From DASTPP01 sp035762175 (lineage in GTDB: Bacteria > Myxococcota_A > Polyangia > Polyangiales > Polyangiaceae), in the NCBI GenBank assembly GCA_035762175.1, contig DASTPP010000374.1, positions 144,869-208,868 on the forward strand: a DNA stretch of 64,000 nt, in the 5' to 3' direction. Numbering within the stretch: the stretch's first letter is position 1; the number at the start of each line of letters is the position of its first letter. The notes beneath the pieces are model-generated. The model did no database searches, was not told the origin of the DNA, and saw nothing but the letters and a program-made list of their open reading frames with translations. A program made the position numbers and the translations under genes. Of the stretch, positions 8,022 through 16,984 are shown piece by piece.

Positions 8022-9422
8022 TCAGTAGATGCCGAACGCGTAGTAGACGCCGATGATGACGAAGACGGCGGCCGTCTTGATGAGCGTCATCGCGAAGATG
8101 TCGCCGTACGACTGGCGGTGGGTCAGGCCGGTGACGGCGAGCAGGGTGATGACGGCGCCGTTGTGCGGCAGCGTGTCCATGCCGCCGGAGGCCATCGAGG
8201 CGACGCGGTGCAGGACCTCGGCGGGGATGCCGAGCTGGTTGGCCTGCTCGAGGTAGCGCTGGCCCATGGTGGCGAGGGCGATGCTCATGCCGCCCGAGGC
8301 CGAGCCGGTGATGCCGGCGAGCGTCGTGGTGGTGATGGCCTCGTTGAGCAGGGGGTTCGAGATGGCGTCGGTCATGGCGGCGCTGATGGCCTTGAAGCCG
8401 GGCAGCGCGGCGACGACGCCGCCGAAGCCGTACTCGGAGGCGGTGTTGAAGGCGGCGAGCATGGCGCCGCCGATGGCGAGCGTCGCGCCCTTGGCGAAGG
8501 GGCCGCGCACGCGGGAGAGGGCGGTGGCGACGATGACGGCGATGCCGACGAGCAGGGCGCCCTCGACGGCCCAGAGGGCGATGAACTTCGAGGGGTCCAT
8601 CGGGGCGACGTCCTTGACGCCGTAGGGGGCGAGGTCGATCGGGCCGGGGTAGACCTTCGGCAGCGCGCGGGTGAAGGCGAGGTTGAGCACGCCGACGAGC
8701 AGCAGGGGCAGGAAGGCGACGAGCGGGTGGATCGATTTCTCGGCGCCCCCGGCCGCGGCGGCGTCGGGGGCCGCCGCCTCTTCGCCGTAGCCCTCGCGGC
8801 GGGCCTGGGCCTGGCGGCGGCGGTAGGTCAGGTACGCCATGCCGATGGCCAGGACGAAGACGGCGCCGAGGAAGCCGAGCTTGGGGGCGGCCCAGGTGTT
8901 CGTCTTGAAGAAGCTCGTCGGGATGATGTTCTGAATCTGCGGGGAGCCCGGCAGCGCGTCCATCGTGAAGGTGAACGAGCCGAGGGCGATCGTGCCGGGG
9001 ATGAGCCGCTTCGGGATGTTGGCCGAGCGGAAGAGCTCGGCGGCGAAGGGGTAGACGGCGAAGGCGGCGACGAAGAGCGAGACGCCGCCGTAGGTGAGCA
9101 GGGCGCAGACCGTGACGACGGCGAGCATGGCGTTGCGCTCGCCGATGAGGCGGACGACGCGCTCGGTGATGGCCTTGGCGAAGCCGGAGAGCTCGATGAG
9201 CTTGCCGAAGAGCGCGCCGAGCATGAACACGGGGAAGTAGGGCTTGAGGAAGCCCGCCAGCTTCTCCATGTAGATGCCCGAGAAGTAGGGCGGCACGAGC
9301 GAGGGGTGGAAGCAGGCCACGGCGAAGAGCGCGGCGACGGGCGCGAACAGGATCACGCTGAAGCCGCGGTAGGCCACGAACATGAGGAAGCCCAGGGCCG
9401 CGAGGGTGACCAAGATGTCCAT
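8022..9422 (-). CDS. GntP-family proton:carboxylate permease
   Basis: 466 aa with about 12 hydrophobic segments, the architecture of the GntP/gluconate and D-beta-hydroxybutyrate permease family. Recognisable family blocks are MDALPGSPQIQNIIPTSFF, ITGSASGGMSIAL and SMASGGMDTLPHNGAVITLL. Starts at ATG 9422 with GGAG about 8 bases upstream. Co-direction with an outer-membrane barrel, a CoA-transferase and an acyl-CoA ligase points to a short-chain hydroxy- or ketoacid such as 3-hydroxybutyrate rather than gluconate; this is inferred from context. Confidence 0.88.
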   Translation of the reverse strand: MDILVTLAALGFLMFVAYRGFSVILFAPVAALFAVACFHPSLVPPYFSGIYMEKLAGFLKPYFPVFMLGALFGKLIELSGFAKAITERVVRLIGERNAMLAVVTVCALLTYGGVSLFVAAFAVYPFAAELFRSANIPKRLIPGTIALGSFTFTMDALPGSPQIQNIIPTSFFKTNTWAAPKLGFLGAVFVLAIGMAYLTYRRRQAQARREGYGEEAAAPDAAAAGGAEKSIHPLVAFLPLLLVGVLNLAFTRALPKVYPGPIDLAPYGVKDVAPMDPSKFIALWAVEGALLVGIAVIVATALSRVRGPFAKGATLAIGGAMLAAFNTASEYGFGGVVAALPGFKAISAAMTDAISNPLLNEAITTTTLAGITGSASGGMSIALATMGQRYLEQANQLGIPAEVLHRVASMASGGMDTLPHNGAVITLLAVTGLTHRQSYGDIFAMTLIKTAAVFVIIGVYYAFGIY

Positions 9423-9508
9423 GGGGGGTCTCCGGGGGGGCGCGCGCGCCCCGCCTCGGGGCGAGGCGCCGCGCTCGACGCACTTCGGAGCCTCCCGCAG
9501 GGCGTTCG

Positions 9509-9532
9509 GTCAGCCAACTGACATGGGCTGAC
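9509..9532. promoter_or_regulatory. Inverted repeat upstream of the permease operon, candidate operator
   Basis: GTCAGCC (9509-9515) and GGCTGAC (9526-9532) form a perfect 7-bp inverted repeat with a 10-bp spacer. It is interleaved with a second pair, CCAA...TTGG (9514-9536). It lies 87 bp upstream of the permease start, in a less GC-rich patch. A regulator-binding site is plausible; the STAND regulator encoded next door is one candidate. Confidence 0.45.
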
Positions 9533-9548
9533 TTGGCGGCCCGGTGCC

Positions 9549-9570
9549 GCCCCCGAGGGACCTCGGGGGC
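9549..9570 (-). terminator. Short perfect hairpin downstream of the STAND regulator gene
   Basis: GCCCCCGAGG-GA-CCTCGGGGGC is a 10-bp perfect stem about 145 bp past the regulator's stop codon. No U-tract follows on either strand, so termination is only a possibility. Confidence 0.35.
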
Positions 9571-9714
9571 CGCGAACGCCGGCGGAAACGTCGCTCCAAG
9601 CCCTGCCGGAGGCGGGGCTCCCGCGACGCGAGCCGCTGCGCGGGCTCGCCCGGGGGCGCCGTGTCAGCGGGGGTTCGGGCCGAGATCAGCGGCCGGCCGG
9701 GGCGGCGCGTCCGG

Positions 9715-12700
9715 TCACGAGGCGGTGCGCTCGCGGAGCTGGCGGACGGCGCCGGCGCCGCGGCCGGGCGGCGTGGGGGGCGGGCTCGGGCGCCCCTCGT
9801 CGTCGCGCAGCACGAGGCGCGCGACGTCGGGGGCGAGGCGCCAGCCCTGGGGCGTGGTCTCGACGACCTCGCGGCCGGGCAGCACGTCTTGAAGGACGCG
9901 GCGCAGCCGCATGATGGCGACGTGGATGGTGTTGCGGTGCCGCAGCGGGTGGTACTCGCGTCCGCCCCAGACCTCGTAGAACAGGTGCTCGGCGCTCTGC
10001 CCGCCGCCCTCGGAGGTCAGGTGCGCGAGCAGCGCGCAGAGCAGCGGGCGTCCGGTCACCTGCGGCTCGGCGCCGGGGGCGTAGATGACGTTGCGGCGCA
10101 GGTCGACGACGAGGTCGTAGCGCCGCTCGGGCGCGCCCGGGGCGCCGGGCTCGGCCGCGTGCCGCGGGGGGTGGGGGGCGGCGTCGGCCTCGGGGGGCGG
10201 GTCGAGCAGGCGGCGCAGCAGGGCGAGCCCCGGCAGCTCGAGCGCCGCGCCCGCGCCGGCCGGGCCCCGGTCGCCCGACGCGCGCCGGCCGTCGCCGCGC
10301 CGCCGCCCGAGCGCCGCGGCGATGAGCGGGGCCCAGGGCAGGGCGTAGCCGTGCTGCTCGGCGAGCTCCTGGGCGAGCATGAGCTGGGCCTCGGCCTCGC
10401 CGACCACGGCGGCGGCGTCGCCCTCGTCGCCGCCGACGTACTCGTCGTCGAGCTCGTCGCCCGCGCCGCGCCGGGCCGGGGGCTCGCGCCCGGCGCGCTC
10501 GTGCGAGAGCGCGCCGGCGAGCGCGACGAGCGCGGCGGCGCGCAGCAGCGCGGCCTGCGCCTGGGGGTGGCGGCGCCCGCGGGCCTCGTAGTACGCCTGC
10601 GCCGCCTCGGCGCGCACCCAGGCGCCGACCGCGTCGCCGCAGAGCAGGAGCACCTCGGCCGCGGCGAGCTCGAGCTCGCGCCGCCGCGCCTCGACGGCCT
10701 CGTGCCGCACGAGCGCCGCCGCCCGGTCGAGAGCGGCGCGCGCGGCCTCGACCGCGCCACACAGCCCGAGCGCGTGCGCGAAGAGCGTCTGGGCGTGCGC
10801 GCGCACCCAGGGGCGGGACGCGCCGCCCTCGGCCAGGAGCGGCGCGAGCGCCACCTCGGCGTCGCGCGGGCGCAGCGCCTGCAGGTGCGCCCGCGCCGTC
10901 AAGAGCGCGGCGTGGGGGGCCGCGCAGCGCAGCCCCGCCGAGGCCGTCTGCTGCGCGAGGGCGCGCGCGGCGGCCTGCGCACCCTCGTCGTCGCCGAGGC
11001 CGACCAGGGTGAGCCCCAGGCAGTGGGCGGCGGCGGTGGCGAGCAGCGGGTCGCCCCGCGCCGAGAGTCGCTCGTGCGCCCGGCTGAGCGCGGCGCGCGC
11101 CTCGGCGAGGTGGCCGCGGGCGTAGTGCACGAGGCCCTCGCAGAAGAGCCGCGCCGGGGTGGGCAGGGCCGAGGTCGCCGCCTCGTGCCGCTGCACGATC
11201 TTGACGAGCGCGGCCGCGCGGTCGACCTCGTCGCAGGCGCAGCGCGCGACGACCTCGAGGGCGGCGAGCTGCGCGCGCGCCGCCCCCTCGGCCCGCGCCG
11301 GCTCGGGCAGGCGCGCCGCGGCGCGCGCGGCGGCCGCCCCGGCCTCGGGGAAGCGCCCCTCGGTCAGGAACGAGAGGGCGCGCGCCCGCCCCGCGCGCGC
11401 CTCGCCGTCGCGCGCCCGCCGCCCGCCCGCCGCCCGCAGGAGCACGCGCCGCGCCTCGCGGCCCTCGCCGAGGCGCGAGCGCACGTTGGCGAGCGCGAGC
11501 GCCGCCTGCGCCCGCTCGTCCGCGTCGCGCGCCTCGGCGAGCGCCCGTTCGAGCAGCGCCGCCGCCCGCGCGGGGGCCCCGAGCCGGAGCGCGACCTGCG
11601 CCTCGACGCGCAGGTAGGCCGCGTCGCCCGCCATCGCCGGCTCGGCCGCCGCGAGCTCGTCGAGCGCCGCGCGCGCCTCGACGACGCGGCCGTGGCGCAC
11701 GAGCGTGTGCGCCGCCCGCAGCCCGATGGCCCGGCGCTGCGCGGGCAGCGCCGCCCCGAGCGCCGGCAGGAACTCGAGCGCGATGTGGTCGAGGCCGGCG
11801 CGCGCGAGCGGCCGGTGCCAGCGCTCGAGCGCCTGCCAGGCCGCGGCCGCGTCGCCCGCGGCGGCCAGGTGCCGCACCGCCTCGACCACGTCGACGGCGA
11901 GCTCGGACGAGCGCGCGGGCGGCGCCGCCTCGGCCCGGCGCAGGAGCAGCCCCGCGGCGTCGCGGCGGGCGGCCGCGAGGTCGTCGGGCGAGGCCTCGCG
12001 CAGGAGCGCCTCGCCGACCAGATCGTGCACGATGACCACGCCGCGGTCGACGTCGACGAGGAAGCGGCGCGAGAGCTCCCACAGGGCGTCGCCGCCGCCG
12101 AGCTCGGCGGGGCCGAGCCGGCCGCGCACCAGGCGCGTCAGCAGCAGCGCGTGGCGCAGCGGCGGGTCGAGCGCGCGCAGCGACGCGACGAGCGAGTCGT
12201 CGCCCCGGCGCGGAACGTAGCGCGTGTCGGCCAGCTCGCGCCGCACGTAAAAGGGGCTGCCGCCCGAGCGGCGAAAGACCGAGGCCGGGTCGGGCGGGTC
12301 GAAGCCCAGCGTCTCGCCGAGCCCCGCCACCATCGCCGCCACGGCCTCGTAGCCGAGCGGCTTGAGCCGGCAGACCGCCGGCGGCGGCGTGTCGGGGGGC
12401 AGCAAGAGCTCGAGCCGCGACGCGACGAAGATGCGGCTGCGGGCGACGTGGCGGGCGAGGAAGCCGAGCGCCTCGCCGAGCGCCTCGGGCTCGAGGTTGT
12501 GGGCGTCGTCGATGAAGACGAGCGCGGGCCGCGCCTCGAGCGCCTTGGCCACCGCGCTCAGATCGTCGGCGAAGCCCGCCCCCGGCCCGGCGTCGGCCGC
12601 GCCGAGGCGCGTGCGCAAGATCGAGACGAGGTGGTCGCAGCGCTGCCCCGCGCGGGCCGGCAGGGCGAGGGCCGGGGCGCGGCGCAGCGCCCCGAGCGAG

Positions 12701-12879
12701 CGCGCCTCCTCGACCATCTTGTAGACGAACTCGCTCTTGCCGATGCCCGCGACGCCGTAGATCAAGAAGAGCGCCTCGCGCGACAGCAGCCCGCGCGCCC
12801 GCGCGAGCTCGGCCTCGCGGCCGACGAACCCGCTCACCGGGCGGGGGAAGGGAGGCGGTTCGTAGCGCAGCGTCTCCAC
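9715..12879 (-). CDS. STAND-type ATPase transcriptional regulator with C-terminal winged helix
   Basis: 1054 aa. N-terminal AAA/STAND module: FVGREAELARAR, Walker A GVAGIGKSEF near residue 45 and Walker B ALVFIDDAHN near 125. A long all-helical, alanine-rich middle (about 350-880) looks like degenerate TPR repeats. Residues about 940-1030 are an OmpR/PhoB-like winged helix (LLCALLAHLTSEGGGQSAEH, then HRNTIHVAIMRLRRVLQDVL). The usual layout of MalT/SARP-like regulators puts DNA binding at one end and ligand sensing in the repeats. It is not in an operon; neighbours on both sides are same-strand metabolic operons that it might control. Confidence 0.85.
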   Translation of the reverse strand: METLRYEPPPFPRPVSGFVGREAELARARGLLSREALFLIYGVAGIGKSEFVYKMVEEARSLGALRRAPALALPARAGQRCDHLVSILRTRLGAADAGPGAGFADDLSAVAKALEARPALVFIDDAHNLEPEALGEALGFLARHVARSRIFVASRLELLLPPDTPPPAVCRLKPLGYEAVAAMVAGLGETLGFDPPDPASVFRRSGGSPFYVRRELADTRYVPRRGDDSLVASLRALDPPLRHALLLTRLVRGRLGPAELGGGDALWELSRRFLVDVDRGVVIVHDLVGEALLREASPDDLAAARRDAAGLLLRRAEAAPPARSSELAVDVVEAVRHLAAAGDAAAAWQALERWHRPLARAGLDHIALEFLPALGAALPAQRRAIGLRAAHTLVRHGRVVEARAALDELAAAEPAMAGDAAYLRVEAQVALRLGAPARAAALLERALAEARDADERAQAALALANVRSRLGEGREARRVLLRAAGGRRARDGEARAGRARALSFLTEGRFPEAGAAAARAAARLPEPARAEGAARAQLAALEVVARCACDEVDRAAALVKIVQRHEAATSALPTPARLFCEGLVHYARGHLAEARAALSRAHERLSARGDPLLATAAAHCLGLTLVGLGDDEGAQAAARALAQQTASAGLRCAAPHAALLTARAHLQALRPRDAEVALAPLLAEGGASRPWVRAHAQTLFAHALGLCGAVEAARAALDRAAALVRHEAVEARRRELELAAAEVLLLCGDAVGAWVRAEAAQAYYEARGRRHPQAQAALLRAAALVALAGALSHERAGREPPARRGAGDELDDEYVGGDEGDAAAVVGEAEAQLMLAQELAEQHGYALPWAPLIAAALGRRRGDGRRASGDRGPAGAGAALELPGLALLRRLLDPPPEADAAPHPPRHAAEPGAPGAPERRYDLVVDLRRNVIYAPGAEPQVTGRPLLCALLAHLTSEGGGQSAEHLFYEVWGGREYHPLRHRNTIHVAIMRLRRVLQDVLPGREVVETTPQGWRLAPDVARLVLRDDEGRPSPPPTPPGRGAGAVRQLRERTAS

Positions 12880-13044
12880 GGTGGGTGCGCCCTCGGGCGG
12901 CTCGCGCCGGGGTCGAAAGACAGCCTACGCGCTGGGGCCGACGCCCCAACGTGCAGCGAGCGGAGCGCGGACGCGATGGCCGGGCCCGACGCGAACGGGA
13001 ACCGAAAGGGTCACGAAGCCTACCACGATCGGAGAGGGCTCTCA

Positions 13045-13074
13045 TGATGCGCGCATCACGACGCGACGCGTCGC
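13045..13074. promoter_or_regulatory. Two adjacent perfect palindromes upstream of the STAND regulator
   Basis: TGATGCGCGCATCA (13045-13058) and GCGACGCGTCGC (13063-13074) are perfect palindromes spaced 4 bp apart, about 165 bp upstream of the regulator's start. They could be operator sites, but palindromes of this size are not rare in such GC-rich DNA. Confidence 0.3.
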
Positions 13075-13119
13075 AGCGGACATCAACGCAATCGCAACCG
13101 CCCGGCTCAAGGTCTGCCG

Positions 13120-13248
13120 ATGACAAAGGGCAAGGGCGAGGGCCGAAGCCGTCCCGACCACTGCCCCGGCGGCGCGCTCGGGCGTTCGAACGACCAGCGT
13201 AGCTGGTACGACCCGGGGCCCAAGGGCACGCCGAGAAAACGTTCCTAG
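13120..13248 (+). CDS. Small basic protein candidate (42 aa)
   Basis: ATG at 13120 follows AAGG at 8-base spacing. The peptide begins MTKGKGEGRSRPD and ends SWYDPGPKGTPRKRS. It is hydrophilic and basic, with G/C-biased third positions, and lies in the otherwise empty spacer between two leftward genes. No family is recognised. It runs on the opposite strand to its neighbours. Confidence 0.4.
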   Translation: MTKGKGEGRSRPDHCPGGALGRSNDQRSWYDPGPKGTPRKRS

Positions 13249-13299
13249 CGGAAGGTCTGCGACGCGCCGGGCGCGAGCTCGAGCACGTCGGCGCGGCGC

Positions 13300-14235
13300 T
13301 TAGGGCTGCGCCGAGCCCGGCGCGAGCGGCGCGTCCTCGCCGGGCCCGACGAAGGCGAGGCCGCCCACCGAGCGCTGGCCTTCGTAGCGCCACCCCGACA
13401 CGAGCAGCCCGCCCTGAAAGGGCAGCATCGACGTGAGGCGCAGCCCCTCGAGCCCGGCGACGGGCTGCTCGCGCCACGCGAGCCCGTCGGCCGAGCGCCG
13501 CAGCGAGCCCTCGCTCGTGGTGACCCAGAACTCGCCCTGCCAGGAGATGGCCCGCGCGAGGTCGGCCGAGGTGCCCGACTCGACCGCCTCGAAGCGCGTG
13601 CCGTCGGTCGAGCGCCAGAGCCGGCCGGCGTCGCCCACCGCGAGCCAGCAGCCCCCGCCCGAGGACGCCACGTCGTTGATCACGGCCGAGGCGTCGTGCA
13701 AGAGCGTCTCGAGCCGGCCCGAGCCGAGATCGAGCCGCCCGAGCGTGTGCTCGGCGACGAGCCAGCCCACCCCGTCGTCGCCGGGCACCACGCGGAAGAT
13801 GCGCTCGCCGATGCCGAGTTCGACGCGCGCGAAGGTGACCCCGTCGCTCGAGCGCAAGAGCAGGCCCTCGTCGCCGCTCACCCAGATCGCCCCGGCGGCG
13901 TCGCGCGAGAGGCCGAAGAGGCAGCCGCGCGTGCGCGTCTCGATGGTCTCGAAGCCCTCGCCGCCGTCGTCCGTCCAGGCGAGGAAGCCGCCCTCGCCCG
14001 CGACCCACGCCTCGCCCTTGGACGCGGCGAGCACCGAGCGCAGGCCGTTGGCCGGCACGTCTTCGCAGCGCGACCAGGCGCCGCCGGCGAAGCGCAGCAC
14101 CGCGCTCGAGCCGCGCCCGCCGCCGGCGACCCAGAGCGCGCCGCCCGAGGCGGCGAGCGCGACGGGGCCGGGCAGCGGGCCGAGGTGCGGATCGCTCGTT
14201 CGGAGGATGAGCCGGGAGGCGGCCGGGGCGAACAT
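13300..14235 (-). CDS. Beta-propeller protein (WD40/YCF48-like repeats)
   Basis: 311 aa. Six or so repeats of about 40-45 residues carry the pattern (A/C)WVAG-x-G-x-(L/F)-x-(R/W)(S/T)xDG, for example AWVAGEGGFLAWTDDGGEGF and IWVSGDEGLLLRSSDG, which is typical of YCF48/photosystem-assembly-like and exo-sialidase-like propellers. No signal peptide is visible, so it is probably cytoplasmic. It is the last gene in the NrtR-led direction (73-bp gap after the dioxygenase-like gene) and may be cotranscribed. Probably a protein-binding scaffold; a catalytic role is not evident. Confidence 0.7.
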   Translation of the reverse strand: MFAPAASRLILRTSDPHLGPLPGPVALAASGGALWVAGGGRGSSAVLRFAGGAWSRCEDVPANGLRSVLAASKGEAWVAGEGGFLAWTDDGGEGFETIETRTRGCLFGLSRDAAGAIWVSGDEGLLLRSSDGVTFARVELGIGERIFRVVPGDDGVGWLVAEHTLGRLDLGSGRLETLLHDASAVINDVASSGGGCWLAVGDAGRLWRSTDGTRFEAVESGTSADLARAISWQGEFWVTTSEGSLRRSADGLAWREQPVAGLEGLRLTSMLPFQGGLLVSGWRYEGQRSVGGLAFVGPGEDAPLAPGSAQP

Positions 14236-14308
14236 GGCCCCCGGAAGCTATCGGCGGCGCGGACGCCGGGCAAGGCCCGACGCGCCGGGCGGCCCCGCGG
14301 CCCCGAGC

Positions 14309-15151
14309 TCAGGGGCGGATGTAGTCGGGCACGGACGAGCCGCGCGAGCGGTTGTCGGCGTTCGGCGCGCCGAGGCCCCGGGCGTGGTCGTCGAGATCGA
14401 CGACGCGGACGTCGAGGCTGAAGCGGGTCCGGCCGAGGGCGTGGCGGCGCGTCTCGTGCAAGTGCGCCCCCGAGAAGAGCAGGACGTCGCCGGCGCGGGC
14501 CGAGAAGCCCTCGGCGCGCGGGCCCTCGAGCGGCCCGGTCAGGCGCGGGTAGCGGGCCTCGAGGCCCGCGCGGGGGTCTTGCCAGCCGATCTTCAGGCTC
14601 CAGCCTTTGGCCACCCAGGCGTCGTAGTCGAACACCTCGGAGTCGTTCGGCGCCGGCCGGTCGAACCAGTCGGGGTAGAAGACGAAGGTCTCTTCTTCGA
14701 CCACGTCGTGCAGCGGCACCCACGCCACGACGAGGGCCTGCGGGTGCGCGTACCAGGTGTCGCGGTGCGCGTAGTAGACCGCCGAGGCGGCGGGGTTCTT
14801 GTGCCCCTCGTGGCCCACGACGCGCAAGCGCACCGGGTCGATGGCCGAGCGCGCGGGGTCGAGCCCGAGCTCGGCGAGCAGGCGCCCGACGGCCGCGTGC
14901 GAGGCCGGGTCGAGGTAGAGCGAGCGGCGCACCCCGCCGACGCGGCGGAAGAACTCGTCGGGCGGAAGCGCCGCCTGCGCGTGCCGCACGTCGCCCGCCG
15001 CGTCGCCGAGCGCCGCCCCGAGCCGCGCGAGCGCGTCGCCCGCGATGGCGCGGCTCGAGGGCGTGGGCGAGAAGTGAAAGACCGCGCCGCCGTAGAGCGC
15101 CGCCCGCAGCGCGGCGCCGGTGCCCGGGTGGTCCCGGCGAAAGAGGGTCAT
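14309..15151 (-). CDS. Putative 2-oxoglutarate/Fe(II) dioxygenase, phytanoyl-CoA dioxygenase-like
   Basis: 280 aa. The H-x-D half of the iron triad is seen in YYAHRDTWY (near residue 129). The distal His is followed about 10 residues later by an Arg suited to 2-oxoglutarate in HLHETRRHALGRTRFSLDVR (near 236-250). Between them are segments (VVAWVPLHDVVEEETFVFYP, AGDVLLFSGAHLH) that match the PhyH double-stranded beta-helix strand order. Such enzymes hydroxylate or otherwise oxidise unactivated carbons. It follows the methyltransferase gene by 37 bp, implying a tailoring role in the same pathway. Family is inferred from motif spacing. Confidence 0.7.
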   Translation of the reverse strand: MTLFRRDHPGTGAALRAALYGGAVFHFSPTPSSRAIAGDALARLGAALGDAAGDVRHAQAALPPDEFFRRVGGVRRSLYLDPASHAAVGRLLAELGLDPARSAIDPVRLRVVGHEGHKNPAASAVYYAHRDTWYAHPQALVVAWVPLHDVVEEETFVFYPDWFDRPAPNDSEVFDYDAWVAKGWSLKIGWQDPRAGLEARYPRLTGPLEGPRAEGFSARAGDVLLFSGAHLHETRRHALGRTRFSLDVRVVDLDDHARGLGAPNADNRSRGSSVPDYIRP

Positions 15152-15188
15152 CGTGCGTTTTCCTTCCTCGAAACGCCGGCGCGCTCGC

Positions 15189-16007
15189 TCACGCCGGCCT
15201 CGTCGCGACGGCGACGCAGCGGGGGCTGTCGAGGCCGAGCGGCGCGGACGACTCGCCGCCGAGCAGGCGCAGGTCGGCGAAGCCCGCGCCCGCGAGCATC
15301 GCCGCGAGCTCGTGCGGGTAGTAGAGGCGCAGCCGGCTCTCTTTCACCACCGGCGGGCGCCCGGCGAGGTGGTAAGCCCAGCGCTTTCGCATCACGCTCG
15401 CCCCGAGATCGATCTCGCTCTCGCGCACGAGCGTCACCTCGCCGAGCGGCGTCGCCCGCTCGGTGACGACGCGGGGCCGGAAGCCGCGCAAGACCCCCGG
15501 CACGTTCATGTAGTCGAGGGCGAAGCGCCCGCCCGGGCGCAGCGCCTCGAAGGCGCGGCGCACCATGGCCCGATCGCCCTCGTCGTCCCCCGCGTGCCCG
15601 AGGCCCGTCCACCAGTTGAAGGCCCCGTCGCAGGGCCGCGCGGGCACGTACGCGCGCGCGTCGGCCGCCTCGAGGCGGCAGCGCCCCGCGAGCCCCGCCG
15701 ACTCGGCCTCGCGCCGGGCCCGCTCGACGTAGGGCGCGCAGAGGTCGACGCCCGCGACCTCGAAGCCCCGCGCGGCCAGCGGCAGCGCCAGGCTGCCGAT
15801 GCCGCAGCACTGGTCGAAGAGGCGCGCCCCGGGGGCGACGCCGAGCGCGCCGAGCAAGAAGGCGAGCGTGCCCTCGAGCTCGGCCGGCTCGCGCACCAGC
15901 AGCACCTCGGCCAGGAGCTCATCGTAAAAGCCCTCGAGCCACGCCCCGCCGCGCTCGGCCGCGCCCGCCCGGGCGCCCCCGGCGGCGAGATCGTCGTTCG
16001 CGCTCAT
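15189..16007 (-). CDS. SAM-dependent class I methyltransferase
   Basis: 272 aa; ATG at 16007 overlaps the nadR stop as ATGA. SAM-binding motif I is LFDQCCGIGSLALPLA (near residue 65), the acidic loop after strand 2 is VAGVDLC, and motif post-II/III includes DGAFNWWTGLGH and LRPGGRFALDYMNV. The double Cys in motif I is unusual. It resembles small-molecule methyltransferases. The tight coupling to nadR places it in the NrtR-led pathway. Substrate unknown. Confidence 0.85.
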   Translation of the reverse strand: MSANDDLAAGGARAGAAERGGAWLEGFYDELLAEVLLVREPAELEGTLAFLLGALGVAPGARLFDQCCGIGSLALPLAARGFEVAGVDLCAPYVERARREAESAGLAGRCRLEAADARAYVPARPCDGAFNWWTGLGHAGDDEGDRAMVRRAFEALRPGGRFALDYMNVPGVLRGFRPRVVTERATPLGEVTLVRESEIDLGASVMRKRWAYHLAGRPPVVKESRLRLYYPHELAAMLAGAGFADLRLLGGESSAPLGLDSPRCVAVATRPA

Positions 16008-16984
16008 GCGAAGGCCCCCGGCGGGAAGATCGACCGGACGGCGCGCTCGGCCTGCTCGAGGCGGGCGCCCCAGTCGCCCCGCACCGTGACGAAGGGCCGG
16101 CCGGCGCGCGCGAGCGCCCGCTCGCAGCGCTCGAAGAACGACCGCCGCGCGGCCGGCAGGTAGCGCACGGGGTCTTCGACCCAGGGCACGTCGACGTCGA
16201 GCAAGATCGTCAGGTCGTAGCGCCGCGCGAGCGCTTTCTCTTCGACCGCGGGCGGGCAAGCGCCGAAGAGGGCCTCGCTCCAGACGACCGTGGCGAGCGG
16301 GTCGGTGTCGCAGACGAGCAGGCGCGTCGCCTCGAGCGCGAGGGCGTCTTCGGAGGCGATCTGGCCGCGGCAGATTGGCTCCATGTCTTCGGGCCCCACC
16401 TTGCCGCCCCGGGCCTCGAGCCAGGCGCGCGCGTACTCGGGCGCCGCGACGGTGCCGAAGCGCCGGGCGAGCGCGCGCGCGAGCGTCGTCTTGCCCGTCG
16501 ACTCGGGCCCGAAGATCGACACGCGCTTCGCGAAGTAAGGCCGCACGCAGCGCGGCAAGAACGCCCAGTGCCGGAAGGGGTCGTCGCGCAGGGCGGTGCC
16601 GCTGACCGGCAGCGCCTCGCGACCCGCGTCGACCGGCACGAAGCGCGCGCCGAGCACCTCGGCCAGCTTCGGCCCGTACGCCTCGGACGCGAAGACGAGC
16701 TCGGGGCGCGCGGGCAGCACGCGCTCGAGGCTGCGGCGCCAGATCTGCCAGAAGTCGGGGTGCTCGCCGGGGTGCTGCGGGTTCTCGTCGGTCAGGTGAA
16801 TGACGCGCAGATCGGGGAAGAGCTCGCGCATCCACTGGTAGCGGAGCTCGCCGGCGATGGGCTCGGCCGCGAGCGTGCCGACGACCACGCTCACGTCGTC
16901 GGCGAAGCGCCGCGCGAACTCGACCAGGTACACGTGGCCCGCGTGGGGGGGCATGAACTTGCCGAGCACCATGCCCCGCGTCAT
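16004..16984 (-). CDS. nadR: NadR-like NMN adenylyltransferase / ribosylnicotinamide kinase
   Basis: 326 aa. N-terminal nucleotidyltransferase domain: GKFMPPHAGHVYLV with the T/HxGH-type signature, a later ISxxxxR-like loop VSGTALRDDP, and the pairing of these in NMN adenylyltransferases. C-terminal P-loop kinase domain: FGPESTGKTTLARALA near residue 158, then LLVCDTDPLATVVW and the DLTILLDVDVPWVEDPVR block typical of the RNK part of NadR. Together they turn nicotinamide riboside via NMN into NAD. The helix-turn-helix of enterobacterial NadR is absent. The gene overlaps the NRPS-like gene upstream and the methyltransferase downstream by 4 bp each, so NAD synthesis is tied to the pathway. The reaction on an NMN analogue is conceivable but unproven. 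Confidence 0.88.
   Translation of the reverse strand: MTRGMVLGKFMPPHAGHVYLVEFARRFADDVSVVVGTLAAEPIAGELRYQWMRELFPDLRVIHLTDENPQHPGEHPDFWQIWRRSLERVLPARPELVFASEAYGPKLAEVLGARFVPVDAGREALPVSGTALRDDPFRHWAFLPRCVRPYFAKRVSIFGPESTGKTTLARALARRFGTVAAPEYARAWLEARGGKVGPEDMEPICRGQIASEDALALEATRLLVCDTDPLATVVWSEALFGACPPAVEEKALARRYDLTILLDVDVPWVEDPVRYLPAARRSFFERCERALARAGRPFVTVRGDWGARLEQAERAVRSIFPPGAFA

Noticed and set aside
5730..9521. Long plus-strand frame across the porin and permease genes
   Set aside because: Antisense shadow of two well-supported genes; low-complexity charged repeats only.
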